Shown here piece by piece: positions 26,437 to 34,612 of a stretch of 64,000 bases of DNA. The DNA lies in contig OY760067.1 in assembly GCA_963662985.1 (NCBI GenBank), positions 248,001 to 312,000 on the forward strand, in the 5' to 3' direction. A model generated the notes under the pieces. The model saw only the letters and a program-made list of their open reading frames with translations, made no database searches and was not told the origin of the DNA. Each line of letters starts with the position of its first letter. Position 1 is the stretch's first letter. Origin of the DNA: G963662985 sp963662985. Lineage in GTDB: Bacteria; Chloroflexota; Anaerolineae; Anaerolineales; UBA11579. Both the position numbers and the translations under genes were made by a program.

Positions 26437-26907
26437 TCAACTTGTGAGAGACATACGCATGATATGTTGGGGGCCAGCTTTGCCGCCATGATAGAGGATT
26501 CGGGTGTCAGTGAAGCCGCCTTTGCGGTAGCAGTGGTAGGCGGGTTTGTTTTTGCAATTGACGGTGAGGGCTACGGAAGGATGTTGAGGAAAGTGTTGTT
26601 GGAGGAAAGGTTTGAGAAGCTGGATAGATTGGGTGCAGTAGCCTTGCCCTTGATGAGCAAGGTCGATAAAGAAGGCGCGGAAGCCAAGCTCGTTGGGCAA
26701 AGCAAAATTATATTGTTTGGGATAGTGGGTATCGATGTTAAAAAAACCTACAATCTGTTGTTCAACTTCGATAACGTTGAAATTCCAATAGGGTGTTTTG
26801 AGCTCAAAAATTTCGTCAATGGTGCCGACAAATGTATCTTGCTCGGGATGGACTTTTAATTGCATGACTTGTGTATGATCTACTGGGGTATATTTTCTTA
26901 AGATCAT
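26437..26907 (-). CDS. GNAT family N-acetyltransferase
   Basis: A protein of 156 residues with the GNAT fold: MILRKYTPVDHTQVMQL at the start, VEQQIVGFFNID on the core strands, the acetyl-CoA loop DLAHQGQGYCTQSIQ (Q/RxxGxG/A variant HQGQGY) and the C-terminal NKPAYHCYRKGGFTDT. Substrate is unknown. The ATG at 26907 follows AGGA by six bases; the open frame further upstream lies in non-coding sequence and is not used. It is transcribed toward comM with a 31-base gap. Confidence 0.85.
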   Translation of the reverse strand: MILRKYTPVDHTQVMQLKVHPEQDTFVGTIDEIFELKTPYWNFNVIEVEQQIVGFFNIDTHYPKQYNFALPNELGFRAFFIDLAHQGQGYCTQSIQLLKPFLQQHFPQHPSVALTVNCKNKPAYHCYRKGGFTDTRILYHGGKAGPQHIMRMSLTS

Positions 26908-27035
26908 GTTGCTGTCCTTTGTGTAGGTAGGATATTTTATTGTATTTCTAATTGAGGATTTTGGTAAGATTAAAGCTGGATTTAAGCCTATAGGTTTGAC
27001 AAGGTGTTGAATCCGTTTAGAATTAGGATATGTTG

Positions 27036-27881
27036 ATGAAAAAACGCAGAAAACAATTGATTTTTTCAAGCTTAATGGCAATGGTTTTGCTATTGAATAG
27101 CTTGTTGTGGGTGAGCGCAGAGGATGGGGAAAGTGAATGGAAAAGTGCGCCAATTATTCCAGATCATATTAGCCAAGCGACGATTGACATCTTTTTAAAG
27201 GGGCAGGAACTGGGTAATTATGCAAATCGGTATTCTAAAGCGGCAGATTGTAATGGGGCACCGAGTTTGTTCTTAGGGCATTTTGGGTATCCGGAAGATG
27301 TGTGGTCGTTGGGAGAGTATGAATATTTGCGCCCAGTGATTGTGGAATATCATGATTCTCTGCAACATACTAGTGAGGCGAGCATGAAGGGATTCAATGC
27401 GGCGTCTTTGCTGACTCCGTTTTTGGCGAACCCTGAAGTGTGTGAAAGTGGTGATTCCCCGTTGGTGTGTGAGATTAAGACCTATCAACCGAGTGTGATG
27501 TTCATTTTTATGGGCACTAATGATGCTTACCGTCAAGAAACGTTTGAAGAGAATATGCGCACGGTGATTGAAACGATGATTGAGTATGGGGTGATTCCGA
27601 TTGTGGCAAGTAAGCCAGATGACCTTTTGGGTACAAATGATGCGTTCAATACGATTTTATTTGATCTGGCGAATGAGTATGAAGTGCCATTTTGGAATTT
27701 TTGGGCAGCGGTACAGGACTTGCCCAATCATGGTATGGATACGGAAGAACCAGGTCATATTACATTTGCGCCACCAAATTTTGATGATGAATGGAATATG
27801 ACGGCGGCGTGGCCGTATCGAAATTTGGGGGCTTTGGAAATTTTAGCGCTGTTGCAAAATGAATTGCCAATTGCTGAATAA
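27036..27881 (+). CDS. Secreted SGNH/GDSL-hydrolase-like protein
   Basis: A protein of 281 residues with an N-terminal signal sequence: basic MKKRRKQ, a hydrophobic stretch and a likely cleavage site after WVSA. Block III of SGNH hydrolases is recognisable as FMGTNDAY, and a block V-like His occurs in GHITFAPPNFDDEW. The canonical block I GDS nucleophile motif is not obvious; the matching region reads APSLFLGHFGY. It may therefore be a divergent or non-catalytic member. Two ATGs are possible (27030 and 27036); AGGA at 27025-27028 favours the second. A terminator follows directly. Confidence 0.65.
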   Translation: MKKRRKQLIFSSLMAMVLLLNSLLWVSAEDGESEWKSAPIIPDHISQATIDIFLKGQELGNYANRYSKAADCNGAPSLFLGHFGYPEDVWSLGEYEYLRPVIVEYHDSLQHTSEASMKGFNAASLLTPFLANPEVCESGDSPLVCEIKTYQPSVMFIFMGTNDAYRQETFEENMRTVIETMIEYGVIPIVASKPDDLLGTNDAFNTILFDLANEYEVPFWNFWAAVQDLPNHGMDTEEPGHITFAPPNFDDEWNMTAAWPYRNLGALEILALLQNELPIAE

Positions 27882-27883
27882 AT

Positions 27884-27912
27884 AAAAGAGCTGAAATTTC
27901 AGCTCTTTTTTA
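27884..27912. terminator. Bidirectional terminator
   Basis: Perfect 13-base arms (27884-27896 and 27897-27909, AAAAGAGCTGAAA and its complement) with flanking A and T runs lie between two convergent genes. Confidence 0.85.
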
Positions 27913-27915
27913 TTA

Positions 27916-29421
27916 TTAGTGAGGGATTTTGAGGGTGCGAAGAATTTTTCGATATCCTTTGCCAATCATTGATTTTTTGACGGTTTTTTTGTACTCCCCC
28001 ATTTTCTTTTGGAAGGGAGTGGGGAAAGGAATGAGTAGGGTTTCAGGCCACATATTGTGCATCAGTTTTTTGAAGAATTTGAATTGGGGACCTGCACGGT
28101 ATTCAATGGGGACACCTATCATTGAATCTAATAGTATTCGACAACTGAAGGGTGTAAATTCTTCATGGGCAAGGTCAAATTCTAGTTGACTGCCAGCTTG
28201 CCAGTAACCACAACGATGTTCCCAATAGTAGATATCGAGAATGTCGATGTGTTTATCGGCAACGAGTTGTTTGGTTTCGGTAAACCATTGTTCTAGTTTT
28301 TCCATCATAAAGGGACTGTCTTCAAAGGTTGAGATACTGCCAATCCATTCGGGATCAACTTTCTTGGGATAACCACCTTTATAAAATGCACAACGGGCAA
28401 TTTCTGCACAGGCAGATTTGATGAGGATGCGATCTTGTGGAAATTTGTGATAGAGATTTTCTACGATGCCGCCCCATGATTTGTGGGGCATGTCGGTGTT
28501 GTGCATAAATATCTGTTCAAATTCGGGAGTCATCTGCCCTTCACAATTGATAATCTGATGCTGTAGGCCAAGCTGAGGAAGTAATTTAGCAGGTGTGACA
28601 AGATCTGGATGGGTGTTTTTCATGCCATAATATTGGCCTGTGTAATACTCAAGATCATCTTTGATATCTTTAGCAGCAGCGAGAACAATGCGGCTATCGT
28701 AACCAGTGGTAATGGCAAGAGTTAGTTTTCCGCGAAGGCTGATGCCTTTGAGGAGGTTTTTGAGGTAAAGTTCGGTTTTTTGCAATCCTTCTTGTTCTGT
28801 GAGGACGGGGATGGGTTTTAGGGGATAGTATCTGTGCTGGGTACGTTGTTCAAAATCTACGTAGTAATTAGGGGTGAGATGCTCGACTTCGTTGTATTGG
28901 GTGTAGGGGGAAAGATGCCAGAATTCAATGTATTTTTCTGTTGCGCCGGAATCAAGATATCCTTGTTGATATTCTTGATCGATGGTCAATTCGCAAAAAT
29001 CACTAATCAAAAGAGGTTGAGAAGCACATAGAATTGGCAGGTTATTATTTTTAACAAAGAATAACATTCTAAGACAAATTGGGTCTACTACCGCTTTAAA
29101 TTCATTGGTGTTCTTGTTTGAGGCAAAAACGATATATCGCCCACCGATAGGATAGACGGCTTCAATGACATCTTCCCAAGTTTGATAATTTTCTAGGATA
29201 TTTTTGGCGATATCGAGATTGGTATATTCTGGTTGAGTAGCGTCGACGGCGATACCGAGCAAAGTGATCTGTTTGCCTTGAGATTCAATTTGATTCACTT
29301 CAAGGTCAGGATGAGCATATAGAAAATAGCTTTGTGCGAGAGTATATTTTTGCCAAGTGGAGAGCTCGGAAAGTTCTATTTTGGAGACTACAAATTGTCG
29401 ACGGTATTTTAGATCTTGCAT
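27916..29421 (-). CDS. Asparagine-synthase-like amidotransferase/ATP-PPase
   Basis: A protein of 501 residues. The C-terminal half is an asparagine-synthase-type ATP pyrophosphatase domain with the PP-loop LAITTGYDSRIVLAAA, where the usual SGGxDS reads TTGYDS. The N-terminal half has the beta-sandwich layout of the glutaminase domain (IGGRYIVF, VVDPICLRMLFF), but the chain starts MQDLKY, so the catalytic Cys2 is absent and glutamine cannot be used that way. Relatives adenylate carboxylates in peptide, beta-lactam or polysaccharide modification. The substrate is unknown. The ATG at 29421 has AGGTG five bases upstream. No biosynthetic cluster surrounds it. Confidence 0.75.
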   Translation of the reverse strand: MQDLKYRRQFVVSKIELSELSTWQKYTLAQSYFLYAHPDLEVNQIESQGKQITLLGIAVDATQPEYTNLDIAKNILENYQTWEDVIEAVYPIGGRYIVFASNKNTNEFKAVVDPICLRMLFFVKNNNLPILCASQPLLISDFCELTIDQEYQQGYLDSGATEKYIEFWHLSPYTQYNEVEHLTPNYYVDFEQRTQHRYYPLKPIPVLTEQEGLQKTELYLKNLLKGISLRGKLTLAITTGYDSRIVLAAAKDIKDDLEYYTGQYYGMKNTHPDLVTPAKLLPQLGLQHQIINCEGQMTPEFEQIFMHNTDMPHKSWGGIVENLYHKFPQDRILIKSACAEIARCAFYKGGYPKKVDPEWIGSISTFEDSPFMMEKLEQWFTETKQLVADKHIDILDIYYWEHRCGYWQAGSQLEFDLAHEEFTPFSCRILLDSMIGVPIEYRAGPQFKFFKKLMHNMWPETLLIPFPTPFQKKMGEYKKTVKKSMIGKGYRKILRTLKIPH

Positions 29422-29494
29422 AGGGCACCTGATTTGTTTTGGATAATTTTTTGTGATTATATCATATCCATTTTCATTTAAAACCAATTAAATT

Positions 29495-29524
29495 AAAAAA
29501 GCACTGGTTTGGACAGTGCTTTTG
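29495..29524. terminator. Terminator after the YugP-type protease gene
   Basis: GCACTG (29501-29506) and CAGTGC (29514-29519) with a GTTTGGA loop are flanked by an A6 run and T4. On the minus strand it ends the protease gene in a T run. Confidence 0.75.
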
Positions 29525-29537
29525 AGTGATTGTTTTT

Positions 29538-30236
29538 CTAGTTTCGGCGACGCCCACCGCCAAAGATCATGGAGGCGTAGTAAAGGACTTGCATAACCGC
29601 CTGAACGAGTGCAGCAACATAAGTGAGTGCAGCGGCGTTGAGGACACTGTTAACGCCAGCGACTTCTTGACTGGTGGTGACGATGCCTGTTTCTTGCAAA
29701 ATCTGTTTGGCTCTGGCAGAGGCGTTAAATTCGACGGGCAAGGTGGCGAGGGAGAACAAAGCACCAGCAGAGAAGAAGATGAGTCCGACTATAGCTAAAT
29801 CAGTGAAAGAAAGTAGGAGCCCTGCAAATATAAAAATCCAACCAAGGGTTGAACCAATGCGTACCATGGGTACGAGAGCAGAGCGGAAACGGAGGGGAGC
29901 ATAATTTTGCTCGTCTTGCAATGCGTGACCAATTTCGTGGGCAGCGATAGCGACGGAAGCAACAGAAGCCTGTTGGGCGGTACCTTGTGAGAGGTTGAGA
30001 GTATTGGAGCGAGGATCGTAAAAGTCAGTCATGTCTCCACGAATAACGTTAATTTTGAGATTGTCCAGACCTACATGCTGTAAAATGATACGGGCAGCGT
30101 CTAGTCCGGTGAGGTTGGATTGGATACGAATTCGAGACCATTTGCGATAGGCATTTTTAACGCCCATTTGAACCGCTAACATGAGGATAAAAGCGGGAAT
30201 CATAAAAATAAGATAATTGATATTGTAGTAAAACAT
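29538..30236 (-). CDS. YugP-type membrane zinc metallopeptidase
   Basis: A protein of 232 residues of the neutral zinc metallopeptidase family related to YugP. An N-terminal membrane helix (about 8-24) precedes the zinc motif HEIGH at 100-104 in VASVAIAAHEIGHALQ. Two further hydrophobic segments lie near 125-165, and the AKQILQETGIV region follows. The active site probably faces the cytoplasm. Substrates of the family are not well defined. A GGAGG site lies close before the ATG. A perfect 14-base palindrome lies in the leader at 30266-30279. Confidence 0.88.
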   Translation of the reverse strand: MFYYNINYLIFMIPAFILMLAVQMGVKNAYRKWSRIRIQSNLTGLDAARIILQHVGLDNLKINVIRGDMTDFYDPRSNTLNLSQGTAQQASVASVAIAAHEIGHALQDEQNYAPLRFRSALVPMVRIGSTLGWIFIFAGLLLSFTDLAIVGLIFFSAGALFSLATLPVEFNASARAKQILQETGIVTTSQEVAGVNSVLNAAALTYVAALVQAVMQVLYYASMIFGGGRRRN

Positions 30237-30265
30237 ATTTGCCTCCGAGTATAAAAGCGTTTTTC

Positions 30266-30279
30266 CTCTGCTAGCAGAG
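30266..30279. promoter_or_regulatory. Perfect palindrome upstream of the YugP-type gene
   Basis: CTCTGCTAGCAGAG is a perfect 14-base palindrome 30 bases upstream of the protease ATG, with T and A runs outside it. A -10-like TATACT sits between it and the ribosome site on the minus strand. It could be a repressor operator or a small leader hairpin; no matching second site was noticed. Confidence 0.35.
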
Positions 30280-30381
30280 TAAAAATCTTTTGTTTTCTTT
30301 TCTATTTCACTTTAATGATATCAAAAACAGTTTTCTATGAGTAGATATTTTTGAACGTTATTATGGATTTCTTATACTCCA

Positions 30382-30409
30382 TTGCGGAATCAAAAAAAGT
30401 CGCTATAAT
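30382..30409 (+). promoter_or_regulatory. Promoter of the EamA transporter gene, probably leaderless
   Basis: TTGCGG (30382-30387) and TATAAT (30404-30409) are 16 bases apart. The start codon begins nine bases after the -10 box, so transcription would begin about three bases before the ATG. No ribosome binding site is present. Confidence 0.65.
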
Positions 30410-30418
30410 GGGCGAATC

Positions 30419-31333
30419 ATGAAAGAACACACTAAAAAACGCGTATTGTCTGATTTCCTATTAATTTTTATGGCAGTGATCTGGGGGACAGCTTTTGTTT
30501 TCCAACGTGAGGGAACCGATTTTATCAATCCCTTCTTATTCAATGGCTATCGCTATTTTTTAGGGGCAGTTGTTTTGATACCTTTATTATTGCTGCGGAA
30601 AACAAAACTTAGGAAAGATGGTTTGTTGACGGGGGCTACTTTGGGTGTGATTTTGTTCTTTGGTAGTGGGTTACAACAAGCCGGGTTGGCTTATACAAGC
30701 GCAAGTAAAGGCGGGTTTATTACGAGCTTGTATGTGATTTTTGTGCCAATATTAGGTTTGTTGATCTATAAAGAAAAGTCAACTCTATTTACGTGGATCA
30801 TTTGCGGAATTTCTGTAACTGGGCTTTATTTGGTGAGCATTTCGGGAGCGATCACAATTAATTGGGGAGATGTGTTGATCTTTTTGTGCTCGATTTTTTG
30901 GGGCGGACATGTGCTGTTTGTGGATAAGAAATGCGGTAAATTTGATAGCATTTTGATTGCTTTTGCGCAATTTGCGACAGCAAGTGTGCTGAGCTTTTTG
31001 ACAACGGTGATCTTTTACCAAGAAATCTCAATTCCGATGACTTGGAATGTGCTTGAACCGCTTTTGTATACGGGTGTGTTGTCTACGGCAGTGGCATTCT
31101 CCATTCAAATTGTTGCGCAAAAGAATGCCCCTTCTACGGATGCGGCAGTGATTATGAGCTCTGAAGCGCTATTTGCGGCAATCGCCGGCTTTTTGCTGTT
31201 GGGTGAAATCTTGACGATTCCTCAATATATTGGCTGTGGATTAATCTTTTTATCGATTGTTTTAGTGCAAATTCCATTGCCTAAAAAGATGCGTAAAAAG
31301 GATGTTATTGCTCTTGAATCAAAATCGCTCTAA
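30419..31333 (+). CDS. EamA/DMT superfamily transporter
   Basis: A protein of 304 residues with ten predicted membrane helices in two EamA repeats (about 15-145 and 155-290). Typical segments are AVIWGTAFVFQREGTDFINPF, SASKGGFITSLYVIFVPI and PSTDAAVIMSSEALFAAIAGFLLLGE. It is a drug/metabolite transporter that probably exports a small metabolite or amino acid; the substrate is unknown. The start codon is nearly at the predicted transcription start, with no Shine-Dalgarno site. Its 3' end overlaps the convergent cyclase-family gene by 29 bases. Confidence 0.9.
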   Translation: MKEHTKKRVLSDFLLIFMAVIWGTAFVFQREGTDFINPFLFNGYRYFLGAVVLIPLLLLRKTKLRKDGLLTGATLGVILFFGSGLQQAGLAYTSASKGGFITSLYVIFVPILGLLIYKEKSTLFTWIICGISVTGLYLVSISGAITINWGDVLIFLCSIFWGGHVLFVDKKCGKFDSILIAFAQFATASVLSFLTTVIFYQEISIPMTWNVLEPLLYTGVLSTAVAFSIQIVAQKNAPSTDAAVIMSSEALFAAIAGFLLLGEILTIPQYIGCGLIFLSIVLVQIPLPKKMRKKDVIALESKSL

Positions 31334-31952
31334 CAGGAGCACCATCCGATCCTTCTAATTTTATCGGAAGACAATAAAGTTGATATATGCCAGCTTGAAC
31401 TTGTGACAGTTCGGCTCCTTCTAAGATGACCACTTCTTGGGCAAGCAAGATTTTATGGGGCTCAATGAGATCGTCATAGATGGAGATGGAATGATAGTCG
31501 ATGCCGACAAAATGGATGTTTTTGGTTAACAGGGCTTGGGCACCAGAAGTGTCTAGGGCGGTATAGGACTTGTCAAAAGTGTTAGTGGAAAAAGCGGGGG
31601 ATGAATTTTTAGTTTTGAAAATGATCTTATGAATATCATTTAAATATGGGTTTTGCGCCCAGATTTGCTGAATGAGTGCGGCATCGATCACTTGTATGGT
31701 GGAATCAATCTCGATGACAGCGACTGCGCCAACCATTTTGGTGAGATCGAGTTGTTCGATGGTTTTGCCATGATCGAGAAAATGCTTGGGAGCGTCTATG
31801 TGGGTGGCGATGTGGGCTGAAGTGGTGAGTTCGGTTAAGTTATAGAGGTCGCCATTTTGGATTTGGAAAAGTTTGCGTAATTGAGGTACTGGATCGTCTT
31901 CCCAAGGGATGGTGTTTTCTGAAATTGGTTTTGTGATATCGATAATTTTCAT
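31305..31952 (-). CDS. Cyclase family protein (kynurenine formamidase-like)
   Basis: A protein of 215 residues of the metal-dependent cyclase/KynB family. The metal motif appears as SAHIATHIDAPKHF, the H-x-G-T-H-x-D-x-P-x-H signature with Ala in place of Gly. The later FVGIDYHSIS and LEGAELSQVQAGIYQLYCLP segments are typical. Members hydrolyse formyl or cyclic amides or isatin. No tryptophan catabolism genes are near, so the substrate is open. AAAGG precedes the ATG. It is convergent with the EamA gene and divergent from glucokinase. Confidence 0.82.
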   Translation of the reverse strand: MKIIDITKPISENTIPWEDDPVPQLRKLFQIQNGDLYNLTELTTSAHIATHIDAPKHFLDHGKTIEQLDLTKMVGAVAVIEIDSTIQVIDAALIQQIWAQNPYLNDIHKIIFKTKNSSPAFSTNTFDKSYTALDTSGAQALLTKNIHFVGIDYHSISIYDDLIEPHKILLAQEVVILEGAELSQVQAGIYQLYCLPIKLEGSDGAPVRAILIQEQ

Positions 31953-32013
31953 TTTCTAGCCTTTTTATGATAATATATGGGCATTGTAACATAAACTTTT
32001 TCAGGAGTGATCC

Positions 32014-33012
32014 ATGACATTTTCTATTCTTGTTGGCGACATTGGTGGCACCAAAACTACTTTATCTTTATATGATGAAAGACAAGATTATCATCATCCG
32101 ATTGTTGAAAAAAGCTATCCTAGTAATGAATATTCATCTTTAGAGGATATTATTGCTGTTTTTATTGAAGAAGAACATCCTCAAAATCTTGATTATGCGT
32201 CTTTTGGCGTAGCTGGCCCAGTGGTGAAACAAGTGGCACAGATCACCAATTTGCCTTGGAAGATTGACGCTGCCGTTATCAAAAACACATTCGATTTAAA
32301 AAATGTATGGTTGTTGAATGATTTGGAATCGATTGCTTATGGAACGTTTGTGTTGCGCAATGAAGATGTGTTTGTACTTTCTGATAAAGAAGAGAATCCT
32401 GCCGGCTCAATCGCTGTGATTGCTCCAGGGACTGGTTTGGGTGAGGCTTTTATTGCCCGTAATGCAGATGGCTTTATTGTGAACCCTTCTGAAGGCGGTC
32501 ATTCTGATTTCGCCCCATTACATCAATTACAAGCAGATTTGCTGAATCATATGTTGAAAACGTATGATCATGTGAGCTTTGAAAATGTTTGTTCAGGAAT
32601 GGCTTTTAAAAATCTATATGGATTTTTGAAAGATTCAGGCAAAGCTGTGGAACCTGATTGGTTGACTGCTGAAATCAAAGAGATAGGTGATGTGGGTCCG
32701 GTTGTGTCTAAATATGCTTTGGCTCCTGTGGAAGGTGCTGAAATTTGTGAAATGACTTTGCAATTATTTGTGGAAATTTTGGCTGCTGAATGTTCTAATA
32801 TGGCTTTGAAAATGTTGACTTCTGGTGGGGTTTATATCGGTGGTGGCATTCCTCCAAAAATCTTGCCATTATTCGAAAAATATAATTTTATAGATGTATA
32901 TGCGCAAAAAGGAAGATTTGCTAATTTGGTACTATCTTTCCCGATCAAAATCATTTTAAATCCCAGAACCCCCCTATTGGGAGCTGGGTATTATGTTTCT
33001 TTACACTTATGA
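32014..33012 (+). CDS. glk: Glucokinase (Glk family)
   Basis: A protein of 332 residues with the ATP-binding phosphate-1 motif GDIGGTKTTLSLYD, the LLNDLESIAYG catalytic region (Asp in ND), the APGTGLGEA adenosine loop and the HSDFAP segment typical of the Glk (PF02685) family rather than ROK kinases. It phosphorylates glucose to glucose-6-phosphate. With the phosphohexomutase at 36340-37764 it can feed GlgC. A GGAG site lies seven bases before the ATG, and a strong terminator follows. Confidence 0.92.
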   Translation: MTFSILVGDIGGTKTTLSLYDERQDYHHPIVEKSYPSNEYSSLEDIIAVFIEEEHPQNLDYASFGVAGPVVKQVAQITNLPWKIDAAVIKNTFDLKNVWLLNDLESIAYGTFVLRNEDVFVLSDKEENPAGSIAVIAPGTGLGEAFIARNADGFIVNPSEGGHSDFAPLHQLQADLLNHMLKTYDHVSFENVCSGMAFKNLYGFLKDSGKAVEPDWLTAEIKEIGDVGPVVSKYALAPVEGAEICEMTLQLFVEILAAECSNMALKMLTSGGVYIGGGIPPKILPLFEKYNFIDVYAQKGRFANLVLSFPIKIILNPRTPLLGAGYYVSLHL

Positions 33013-33016
33013 TTTC

Positions 33017-33046
33017 AAAAAGGACTGCAACTAGCAGTCCTTTTTT
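33017..33046. terminator. Bidirectional terminator after glk
   Basis: Perfect 12-base arms (33017-33028 and 33034-33045, AAAAAGGACTGC and its complement) with an AACTA loop lie between convergent glk and the phosphorylase gene. Confidence 0.85.
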
Positions 33047-33049
33047 ATT

Positions 33050-33805
33050 TTACAGGGATGGTTCTTTACATTCACATTCTTTAAAATGCGTGGTGATGGC
33101 TAATGTTTTGATAGCGATTGAGATGATTTTTTGTTTTTGTAGGTCATCGTCGATTAATTCAATTTGAGATTCCATGCCGGCGGCCCAGTTGACTGAATAG
33201 GCAATGGCAGCGTAATGGATGTTGGCTTCGCGGGCTAAGGCTACTTCTGGAAAACCAGTCATACCGACTAGGTCAGCACCAATCATTCGATAGAAATTGA
33301 TCTCAGCGGGAGTTTCTAATTGGGGGCCATTGGTGCAAATATAGGTGCCGGTGGAATGAATATTTAAGTGACTATTTTCGCCATATTCGATCAACTTTTT
33401 TCGTAAAGTGTCACAATATGGGCGATTCATTTGCATATGTTTGACGGTTTGATCTTTGGTTTCTTGATAAAAGGTTGAATCTTGACGGTGGCTCATGTCA
33501 ATATACTGGTCAACTATGGTAAAAGAATTGACTTTATATTTTGGATTAATAGAGCCAACGGTGAATAAGGCAATGGTTTTCTCAATGCCTATTTGTTTTA
33601 AGGCGGCGATGTTGGCTCTGTAGTTGATCTTGTGTGGAGGTAGATGATGAGCCATGCCATGACGAGGGAGAAACCAAAAATCTATTTCGTCGAGGTGGGC
33701 TTGATATAGATGGGTAACTCCAAAATCTGTGTTGATAATTTTTGGGTGGCTATTCTTTTGAAAATATTTCTCAAAACCAGAGCCAGCGATAAGTGCAATG
33801 TTCAT
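33050..33805 (-). CDS. MTAP/PNP-family purine nucleoside phosphorylase
   Basis: A protein of 251 residues of the trimeric nucleoside phosphorylase family that includes methylthioadenosine and methylthioinosine phosphorylases. Key segments are IAGSGF, LPRHGMAHHLPPHKINYRAN, TNGPQLETPAEINFYRMIGAD, GMTGFPEVALAREA and YSVNWAAG. In this family an Asp at the base-contact position favours adenine; Asn (here in VNWAAG) favours 6-oxopurines. That suggests inosine, guanosine or methylthioinosine as substrate, as inference. The gene is alone between a terminator and a divergent response regulator. Confidence 0.85.
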   Translation of the reverse strand: MNIALIAGSGFEKYFQKNSHPKIINTDFGVTHLYQAHLDEIDFWFLPRHGMAHHLPPHKINYRANIAALKQIGIEKTIALFTVGSINPKYKVNSFTIVDQYIDMSHRQDSTFYQETKDQTVKHMQMNRPYCDTLRKKLIEYGENSHLNIHSTGTYICTNGPQLETPAEINFYRMIGADLVGMTGFPEVALAREANIHYAAIAYSVNWAAGMESQIELIDDDLQKQKIISIAIKTLAITTHFKECECKEPSL

Positions 33806-33937
33806 AAGGAACCTTTCAATTTTGTGATTAATTTAAGGTTGTTTTTAATCTGTATAGAACTTAAAGGAGATTAAATTCATGCTATAATTTAATCACCAAC
33901 TCAAATTATAGAAGAATCAATGTTTTAGGTCAAATTT

Positions 33938-34612
33938 ATGCAAAGAATAATGATAGTAGATGATCACGAGATCGTTCGAATTGGCTTGCGTACTTTAATT
34001 GGAAGACGTGATGATTTTTCTGTGGTGGCAGAAGCAGGTTCTGCAGAAGAAGCAATCCGAATTTCAAAAAAAATGCATCCAGATATTGTCTTGATGGATA
34101 TTCGTTTGCCGGGGAGAAATGGAATCTATGCAACAAAAGCTATTTTGAATGAGAACTCTGATACTAAAGTGATTATATTAACTTCTTATGCTAGTGATGA
34201 GATTGTTTTTGAAGCTTTACGCGCGGGAGCAAGCGGGTTTTTACTAAAACAAATTGATGCGGATGAAATTTTGAAGGCGCTGGATATGGTGAGTCAAGGA
34301 GATTCAATGTTGGATCCGGCAATCTCTAATTTGATAATGAATCGATTGAGAGAAACTTCTAAACGACAGATCGCACAAGCATTTGATACGGTTTCTCACC
34401 AAGAGTTGAAGATTTTGAATCTTATTTCACGGGGAAAGACGAACAAAGAAATTGCAAAAGAAATTCATTTAAGTGAAAAGACTGTTCGAAATTATGTGAG
34501 TTCGTTATTAAATAAGTTGAATTTGCATACTCGAGCGGAAGCTGCAGCTTATGCGGTGAAAAATAGTATTGATACGATGATTATTGAGGATGATTTTACT
34601 TTCAATAATTAG
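33938..34612 (+). CDS. NarL/FixJ-family response regulator
   Basis: A protein of 224 residues: a receiver domain (1-120) with the acidic pocket DDHE, phospho-acceptor Asp54 in VLMDIRLPG and Lys in FLLKQID, then a LuxR-type helix-turn-helix (about 150-215) with LNLISRGKTNKEIAKEIHLSEKTVRNYVSSLLNKL. It is a DNA-binding transcription factor of a two-component system. No histidine kinase gene is adjacent, so it is an orphan here. A TATAAT at 33883-33888 is its likely -10. The last four bases overlap the convergent prenyl synthase gene. Confidence 0.93.
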   Translation: MQRIMIVDDHEIVRIGLRTLIGRRDDFSVVAEAGSAEEAIRISKKMHPDIVLMDIRLPGRNGIYATKAILNENSDTKVIILTSYASDEIVFEALRAGASGFLLKQIDADEILKALDMVSQGDSMLDPAISNLIMNRLRETSKRQIAQAFDTVSHQELKILNLISRGKTNKEIAKEIHLSEKTVRNYVSSLLNKLNLHTRAEAAAYAVKNSIDTMIIEDDFTFNN

